Positions 6,694 through 10,630 of a stretch of 10,630 nt of DNA are shown piece by piece. The notes beneath the pieces were generated by a model that saw only the letters and a list, made by a program, of their open reading frames with translations, made no database searches and was not told the DNA's origin. Numbering within the stretch: the stretch's first letter is position 1; the number at the start of each line of letters is the position of its first letter. The stretch covers positions 2,373 to 13,002 of the forward strand of contig DHMA01000094.1 in assembly GCA_002405555.1 (NCBI GenBank). The letters run 5' to 3'. The position numbers and the translations under genes were made by a program. Origin of the DNA: Opitutia bacterium UBA4654. Lineage in GTDB: Bacteria; Verrucomicrobiota; Verrucomicrobiia; Opitutales; Intestinicryptomonadaceae.

Positions 6694-8154
6694 TCAGAAT
6701 CTTCGGACTATTCCGAATATCGCAATCGCCACCAAAACCACGGCGAAGAACGCCTCGGTTTTTGTGAACGCCCGCGCCCCGTTTTCGCGCTTCGCCCAGA
6801 TATAGAACGGTATTCCGAGCGCGAGGAATATGACGGAGTCGAGTAGGTAGTTCAGCCCCGCCGCGTAGATTAGCCACACCGCGTAGACCGACCCCGCCAC
6901 GCCCGACACCAACGCGCCCGTCCTGCTTACGCGCGCGTTAGGCGGCGTGTTTTGCAGTCCGTGTCCCTCCGCCAATTTCCAGAGGTATGCCGTGCTTGCA
7001 AGATAGGGCGGCAAAACCATTACGCCCGTAATGCTGAGCATTGTGTTCCACGCGTCGTTCGAGAAGTACACAAGAAGCATCGCAAGCTGCATGAGCGCGC
7101 TTGTTATCCAAAGCGACACGCTCGGCGAGCCGTTTTTGTTCTCGCGCCCGAATATCTTGGGAAACGTGCCGTCCTTTGCGGCGGCGTAGGGCATTTCGGC
7201 GGTAATCATCGTCCAAGCCAGCCAGCTTGCGAGCACCGAGACTATCAGCCCCGCGTTCATCACCCAGCTGCCCCATTCTCCGACGATGCTTTCGAGAATC
7301 CCCGCCGTCGATGGGTTCGGCACTGCGGCGAGCTGCGCCTGCGTCATGAATCCGAACGGGAGAATCGAGAGCAGGACGAAAACCGCCAGTCCGCAGATGT
7401 AGCCGGCAATCGTCGCCCTTCCGACGTCCTTTTGCGACTTCGCCCGACCCGACAAAACCACCGCGCCCTCGATGCCGATGAAAGCCCACAATGTTACAAG
7501 CATTGTGCCCTTAATCTGCGCGCCGAGTCCGCCGAGGTTTTTCTCGCCGTGCGAAGCGAGGTTGCCCCAGATGTCGAACGTGAATTTGTCCCAGTTGAAG
7601 ACGAAGAACAGCACCACGATGAACAGCGCAATCGGCAGCAGTTTGCACACCGTTGCGATTGTGTTGACCAGCGACGCCTGTTTCACGCCGGAGAGCACGA
7701 CGAAATTGAAAATCCAAATCAGCAGCGAACCGCCGACTATCGACTCCCAATTATTGCCGCCCGAGAACCACCCCGGAAAGAAGTAGTTCAGCGCGTCCAT
7801 TGTGATTACCGCGTACCCGACGTTTCCGCAGACTTGGCAGAGCCAGTAGCCCCACGCTATCGTGAAGCCCGCGTATTCGCCGAAGCCGTCCTTGCCGTAC
7901 ATGTAGATGCCGGCGGTGAGGTCGGGGCGCGCGGAGGCGAGCGTGCGGAACGTGTTTGCGATGAAAAACATTCCTATGCCCGTGATAACCCACGCAATAG
8001 CCACCGCTCCGACGCCCGCAGTGTCGGCCATGTTTTGCGGCAGGCTGTAAATGCCGCCGCCTATCATGGAGCTTACGACAATCGCCGCAAGCCCCGCCAT
8101 TCCGAGCCTTTTGGCGGTGTCCCGTCCCGCCGCGCCGTTGTTGGTGTCGGACAT
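6694..8154 (-). CDS. aaxC: APC-family arginine/agmatine-type antiporter (AaxC/AdiC/ArcD relative)
   Basis: A 486-residue integral membrane protein of the basic amino acid/polyamine antiporter branch of the APC superfamily, with about 12 hydrophobic segments. The unwound TM1 substrate site is SSMIGGGIYSLP at residues 28-39. TM6 with its following loop is LWAFIGIEGAVVLSGRAKSQ (222-241), where Trp223 matches the gating or substrate-stacking Trp of AdiC; the SGRAKSQKDVGRAT stretch is typical of ArcD and AaxC members. Expected function is exchange of external arginine for internal agmatine across the inner membrane. The main support for agmatine over ornithine is the arginine decarboxylase gene directly upstream. 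Its start lies nine bases after the aaxB stop, and its AAGG ribosome site (8162-8165) overlaps that stop, so the pair is cotranscribed and probably coupled. Transport specificity is inferred, not visible. Confidence 0.85.
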   Translation of the reverse strand: MSDTNNGAAGRDTAKRLGMAGLAAIVVSSMIGGGIYSLPQNMADTAGVGAVAIAWVITGIGMFFIANTFRTLASARPDLTAGIYMYGKDGFGEYAGFTIAWGYWLCQVCGNVGYAVITMDALNYFFPGWFSGGNNWESIVGGSLLIWIFNFVVLSGVKQASLVNTIATVCKLLPIALFIVVLFFVFNWDKFTFDIWGNLASHGEKNLGGLGAQIKGTMLVTLWAFIGIEGAVVLSGRAKSQKDVGRATIAGYICGLAVFVLLSILPFGFMTQAQLAAVPNPSTAGILESIVGEWGSWVMNAGLIVSVLASWLAWTMITAEMPYAAAKDGTFPKIFGRENKNGSPSVSLWITSALMQLAMLLVYFSNDAWNTMLSITGVMVLPPYLASTAYLWKLAEGHGLQNTPPNARVSRTGALVSGVAGSVYAVWLIYAAGLNYLLDSVIFLALGIPFYIWAKRENGARAFTKTEAFFAVVLVAIAIFGIVRRF

Positions 8155-8163
8155 TTTCGAGCC

Positions 8164-8748
8164 TTATTTTACCGAAACGGGGTCGGCGAATTCGAAGTTC
8201 AGGAATCCGAGCGCGGTCAGGCAGTAGCCGAATGCCTGCTCGATGTTTAGGTAGTTGTGGAAAATCTGGAAGTCGCTGTGCTTTTCGACCCCGCGGATTT
8301 CCAGCTCGTGCCTGAGCGATTTGTTGAGCCACATTTCGCAGTGCGATTTCGCGATGTCGTCGTCAATCCAAGTGTCGAAATACTCGACGTATTCCGCCGC
8401 CCAGCCGCCGATAAGCTCGCCCTTTGCGTCTTTGCCCCAGCAGATTCCGACGCCCGTGGCAATCGCGCGGTGCTCCGAGCTTCTCGCTCCGTTCGCCGCC
8501 ATGATTACCTCCAACACCGCGCCGTGCTTGAAGTGCTTCGCCACCTTGTCCACGGGGTAGATTTTCCCGAACAGCTCCTTCGGCAGAACCGACGTGTAGG
8601 GAATGACGTTGAAGTTTTCGATTTTCGCCTGCAAGAGGGCTGAGTCGTAGCAGAACGTTTCGAAGGGCTGCGGGGGAATGCCGTCCGCCGCCTGTCCTAC
8701 GCCGCCCGTGTGAAACGCCAATGTCGGATACCTTGTACCTAATACCAT
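8164..8748 (-). CDS. aaxB: Pyruvoyl-dependent arginine decarboxylase, chlamydial AaxB type
   Basis: Decarboxylates arginine to agmatine, using a pyruvoyl group made by self-cleavage of the proenzyme. The product has 194 residues. The sequence NVIPYTSVLPKE places the cleavage pair at Thr52-Ser53, the same numbering I recall for Chlamydia AaxB, so the beta chain would be 1-52 and the pyruvoyl alpha chain 53-194. Other family features are HFKHGAVLEVIMA (72-84), the SSEHRAIATGVGICW stretch (90-104) and GGWAAEYVEY (114-123), whose Glu120 may be the catalytic acid (inference). It is about 30 residues longer than archaeal enzymes and fits the chlamydial length. The ATG at 8748 is chosen for its AAGGAG six bases upstream; the longer frame starting at a TTG at 8829 lacks such support. 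aaxC follows in the same operon. No outer-membrane porin like AaxA is in the window. Confidence 0.92.
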   Translation of the reverse strand: MVLGTRYPTLAFHTGGVGQAADGIPPQPFETFCYDSALLQAKIENFNVIPYTSVLPKELFGKIYPVDKVAKHFKHGAVLEVIMAANGARSSEHRAIATGVGICWGKDAKGELIGGWAAEYVEYFDTWIDDDIAKSHCEMWLNKSLRHELEIRGVEKHSDFQIFHNYLNIEQAFGYCLTALGFLNFEFADPVSVK

Positions 8749-8754
8749 ATTGTT

Positions 8755-8760
8755 CTCCTT
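8755..8760 (-). promoter_or_regulatory. Strong Shine-Dalgarno site of aaxB
   Basis: On the minus strand AAGGAG lies six bases before the ATG at 8748. It is the best ribosome site in the window and decides the start of the decarboxylase. Confidence 0.85.
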
Positions 8761-8888
8761 GTTTTTTATCTTTTTATATGTTTTGCGTCGGGCGCATGCC
8801 CGCGCGGATTTCCCGTGACAGTAGAACAATATTGCAGACTATATCGGCGCAATTCCGCGCGGCATTAACCGCCGAAGCCCGCGGACGC
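8761..8888 (-). promoter_or_regulatory. Upstream region of the aaxBC operon, promoter expected
   Basis: This stretch lies between the terminator of the lipoprotein gene and the aaxB ribosome site, so the operon must have its own promoter here. Read on the minus strand, TATAGT (8843-8838) is a possible -10 box, but no good -35 is spaced correctly. TATAAA in the AT-rich leader near 8775-8780 is another candidate. A short inverted repeat, CGGGC (8789-8793) with GCCCG (8798-8802) around GCAT, sits between them and could be an operator. None of these is firm. Confidence 0.25.
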
Positions 8889-8920
8889 AAAAAAAGCGGA
8901 ACGCGCAGCCCGCGTTCCGC
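8889..8920 (-). terminator. Rho-independent terminator after the lipoprotein gene
   Basis: On the minus strand a perfect ten-base-pair stem, GCGGAACGCG (8896-8905) with CGCGTTCCGC (8911-8920) around a five-base loop, is followed by seven T (complement of A at 8889-8895). It lies 26 bases past the stop codon of the lipoprotein gene and separates it from aaxBC. Confidence 0.92.
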
Positions 8921-8946
8921 CCTTGCCGAAATGTTTTGCGCTGCCG

Positions 8947-9591
8947 CTATTTTGCGGCGGCTTCGCGCTTTTCGCGCTCCTTTATGAGAACCTCCTTGAA
9001 GGGGTTTTCCTCCTCCCTGATTTTCGTCTCGCGCTTTTCCTTTTTGATTGTTTCGAGGCGCGACGGGTATTTGTCGGGCGGGAAATATTCCAAGCACCAC
9101 GCCACTTGGCGTTTGATGTTTGCCGTCGTGCAGTCGGCGGCTGAAATGTGCGAGGGCGAGAATCCGCGCCACGACCAGATGTCGCCGCTGTCGGGGAGTA
9201 TCGCCTGAATTTCGAGCGTCGCGTAAATGTTCGACGCCGCGTTCGTGCCTATCGGGAGGGCGGTGTGCTGTTTGTCGGGGGTGTTGTCGTCGTCGAAATC
9301 GGCGCGGCCGTGCGTCGCGTTCCAGAGGGGGCGGAAGACTATCTGCGCCTCCTTGGGGTCGGACACTTCGACAAAGCCCTTTTCTTTGAGGTTTTCGGCG
9401 ACCGCCGCTTTCAGCGCGGCGTCGGTTTCGGCTGCGTTGCCCGTCTGCGCGAACACGTCGTTCGTTCCCGCGGGAGCCGCGACGTAGAATGTTTCAAGCC
9501 CGTCGAAGCTCGCGTTTTCCTTCATTTCCTGCGTAATCGAGCAGCCCGCGAGGAGCGCCGACGCCAAAAGTGCAAAGCAAATTTTTTTCAT
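8947..9591 (-). CDS. Lipoprotein with a DUF4136-like domain
   Basis: The product has 214 residues from the ATG at 9591. This start gives a compact signal peptide MKKICFALLASALLAGC with lipobox LAGC and lipidated Cys17; the +2 residue is Ser, which in Gammaproteobacteria favours outer-membrane sorting. A longer frame from a TTG at 9627 would add 12 residues before the signal and is less likely. Residues 28-145 resemble DUF4136: an initial SFDGLETFYVAAP strand, a helix with DAALKAAVAENLKEKGF, then EAQIVFRPLW and a beta-rich half ending near DIWSWRGFSPSH. The C-terminal 40 residues (about 175-214) are strongly charged and helical, a Lys/Glu/Arg-rich tail that could reach peptidoglycan or a partner. 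Function is unknown. No Shine-Dalgarno site is evident. It is a single-gene unit divergent from cysE. Confidence 0.7.
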   Translation of the reverse strand: MKKICFALLASALLAGCSITQEMKENASFDGLETFYVAAPAGTNDVFAQTGNAAETDAALKAAVAENLKEKGFVEVSDPKEAQIVFRPLWNATHGRADFDDDNTPDKQHTALPIGTNAASNIYATLEIQAILPDSGDIWSWRGFSPSHISAADCTTANIKRQVAWCLEYFPPDKYPSRLETIKKEKRETKIREEENPFKEVLIKEREKREAAAK

Positions 9592-9702
9592 GGCGTCGAA
9601 TATGCCGCGTTTTTTAGCCCATTTCAATTAAATAAACGGCGGCGCGGGGATAATTTAGTGTTGAAATCGCCCGCCGATAATTCCAGTATGGACGGAATAA
9701 TT
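9592..9702. promoter_or_regulatory. Divergent promoter region between the lipoprotein gene and cysE
   Basis: Two genes start outward from this 111-base AT-richer gap, so it should hold promoters for both. On the plus strand GATAAT (9649-9654) is a fair -10 box without a good -35. TTGAAA (9661-9666) is a fair -35 whose correctly spaced -10 (CAGTAT, 9684-9689) would overlap the upstream candidate ATG of cysE. No convincing minus-strand promoter is seen. Confidence 0.25.
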
Positions 9703-10491
9703 ATGGAAGATTTGCAACAACGCGCCGATTCCGTTTGGCTCTCGATAAGGAGCGAGGCGGCGGAAATTTCCGAACGCGAGCCGGTTCTCGCGCCGCTTTT
9801 GCGCGCCGCCGTGCTCGACAGGCGCGATTTGTTCGACTCCGTGGCGTGGCGCATTTCGCGCAAGCTCGGCCGCAACGCCGTTTCCGCCGACGACTTCCAC
9901 GCGATTTTCGCCGAGGCTTTCGCCGCCGACGAATCGATACGCCGCAACATCGTCTCCGACATTCTCGCAATCCGCTCGCGCGACCCCGCGTGCGCGTCGT
10001 ACCTCAACCCGATTCTCTATTTCAAGGGCTTCCAGTCAATCACGACCCACCGCGTTTCGCACTACCTCTGGAACAGGGAGCGCAAGGCGCTGGCGTACTA
10101 CCTGCAAAGCCTTTCGAGCGAAATTTTCGGCGTTGACATACACCCCGCGGCGCGTTTCGGCGGCGGCATTCTGCTCGACCACGCGACGTCGTTTGTCGCG
10201 GGCGAAACGAGCGTCGTCGACGACAATGTTTCGATTTTGCACGAAGTGACCCTCGGCGGTACGGGCAAATCGGTCGGCGACAGACACCCGAAAGTCCGTT
10301 CGGGCGTGCTAATCGGCGCGGGCGCGAAGCTCATCGGCAATATAACGATAGGAAAAGATGCGAAAATCGGAGCTGGGAGCGTTGTGCTCGACGATGTCGC
10401 CGAGCACACCACTGTTGTGGGAGTTCCCGCGCGCCCAGTGGTTTCGGAAATTGAAGACATACCCGCCGCCGAAATGAACCAAAAGTTTTAG
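9703..10491 (+). CDS. cysE: Serine O-acetyltransferase
   Basis: Transfers acetyl from acetyl-CoA to L-serine, giving O-acetylserine for cysteine synthesis in the cytoplasm. The product has 262 residues. The N-terminal helical domain (1-140) includes VWLSIRSEA, DILAIRSRDPA and YFKGFQSITTHRVSHYLWN. The left-handed beta-helix follows with VDIHPAARFGGGILLDHAT, VTLGGTGKSVGDRHPK and GAGSVVLDDV. Catalytic residues by comparison with E. coli are Asp145, His160 and His195. The protein stops at AAEMNQKF, about 15 residues earlier than E. coli CysE, and lacks the C-terminal Ile that docks into CysK. The start at 9703 fits the alignment and has GGA six bases upstream; the in-frame ATG at 9688 (five more residues) is possible. 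It is transcribed divergently from the lipoprotein gene and ends before a strong terminator. Confidence 0.96.
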   Translation: MEDLQQRADSVWLSIRSEAAEISEREPVLAPLLRAAVLDRRDLFDSVAWRISRKLGRNAVSADDFHAIFAEAFAADESIRRNIVSDILAIRSRDPACASYLNPILYFKGFQSITTHRVSHYLWNRERKALAYYLQSLSSEIFGVDIHPAARFGGGILLDHATSFVAGETSVVDDNVSILHEVTLGGTGKSVGDRHPKVRSGVLIGAGAKLIGNITIGKDAKIGAGSVVLDDVAEHTTVVGVPARPVVSEIEDIPAAEMNQKF

Positions 10492-10539
10492 TGCGGGCGG
10501 ACGCGTGCGGGTTGTCGAAAAAACGTTTGCCAAGCGCAC

Positions 10540-10582
10540 AAAAAAAGCGGGGAGCGGTAAAGCCGCCACCCCGCATTTTTTT
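10540..10582 (+). terminator. Rho-independent terminator of cysE, probably bidirectional
   Basis: GCGGGG (10547-10552) pairs with CCCCGC (10569-10574), with an inner stem GCGG (10554-10557) and CCGC (10563-10566). Seven T follow (10576-10582), and seven A precede the stem (10540-10546), so it can also act on the minus strand. This suggests a convergent gene beyond the right edge of the window. Confidence 0.85.
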
Positions 10583-10630
10583 CCTTTTTTTGTTCCCGCG
10601 ATTTTTGCAAAACCCCGATTCGGTATGAGG

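Noticed and set aside
6952..8250. Plus-strand open frame (432 codons) opposite the antiporter and part of aaxB
   Set aside because: The translation is rich in His, Arg and Glu without domains, while the minus strand encodes two clear protein families with ribosome sites.
8749..8829. Longer aaxB start at 8829
   Set aside because: It uses a TTG, adds a Lys/Asn-rich stretch not seen in the family, and would place the strong AAGGAG site inside the gene.
9148..9702. Extended cysE frame beginning at 9148
   Set aside because: It would overlap most of the lipoprotein gene on the other strand, and the extra residues do not match CysE.
10583..10630. Possible start of another gene at the right edge
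   Set aside because: The last 48 bases after the terminator contain T-rich sequence and no supported start or conserved coding signal; a gene ending here on the minus strand cannot be judged.

Overview
This is a GC-rich, densely coded bacterial window with nine protein genes in the order + + + + + - - - +. The lineage cannot be proved from the sequence alone. Two features point to the PVC group, most likely a host-associated or gut member of Verrucomicrobiota (inference): a decarboxylase and antiporter pair of the type known from Chlamydia, and a threonyl-tRNA synthetase without its N-terminal TGS domain. The secreted multidomain phosphoesterase, the lipoproteins and the GH20-like protein fit a Gram-negative organism that handles glycans.

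Bases 1-2373 hold a tightly packed plus-strand operon. It starts with the 3' end of a DUF1015-family gene, which overlaps a GH20-like protein gene by one base (TAATG). That gene overlaps a GNAT acetyltransferase gene by four bases (ATGA). A hairpin at the end of the operon overlaps the acetyltransferase stop codon. Bases 2374-2500 form the leader of thrS, with a weak promoter candidate and two mutually exclusive hairpins. thrS (2501-4327) encodes a ThrRS with intact editing and catalytic centres but no TGS domain, and it ends in a strong terminator.

Bases 4433-6580 encode a secreted protein of 715 residues: a signal peptide, a beta-rich domain, an alpha/beta domain and a C-terminal calcineurin-like metallophosphoesterase. 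It faces an operon on the minus strand, read from 8748 down to 6694: a pyruvoyl-dependent arginine decarboxylase (aaxB-like) followed 9 bases later by an arginine/agmatine-type APC antiporter (aaxC-like). The two should form an arginine-in, agmatine-out cycle that consumes a cytoplasmic proton per turn. Upstream on the same strand lies a DUF4136-type lipoprotein gene, cut off from the aax pair by a strong terminator. Divergent from it is cysE (serine O-acetyltransferase), which ends in a terminator that looks bidirectional.

No tRNA, rRNA, CRISPR array, insertion sequence or transposase was seen. No stretch without a gene exceeds 300 bases; the longest is 198 bases, between aaxB and the lipoprotein gene. 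I found no wholly new multi-gene system. The points most worth a second look are the aaxBC pair outside Chlamydia, the TGS-less ThrRS with its possible attenuator leader, the GH20-like protein without a recognisable catalytic Asp-Glu pair, and the unusual phosphoesterase fusion.
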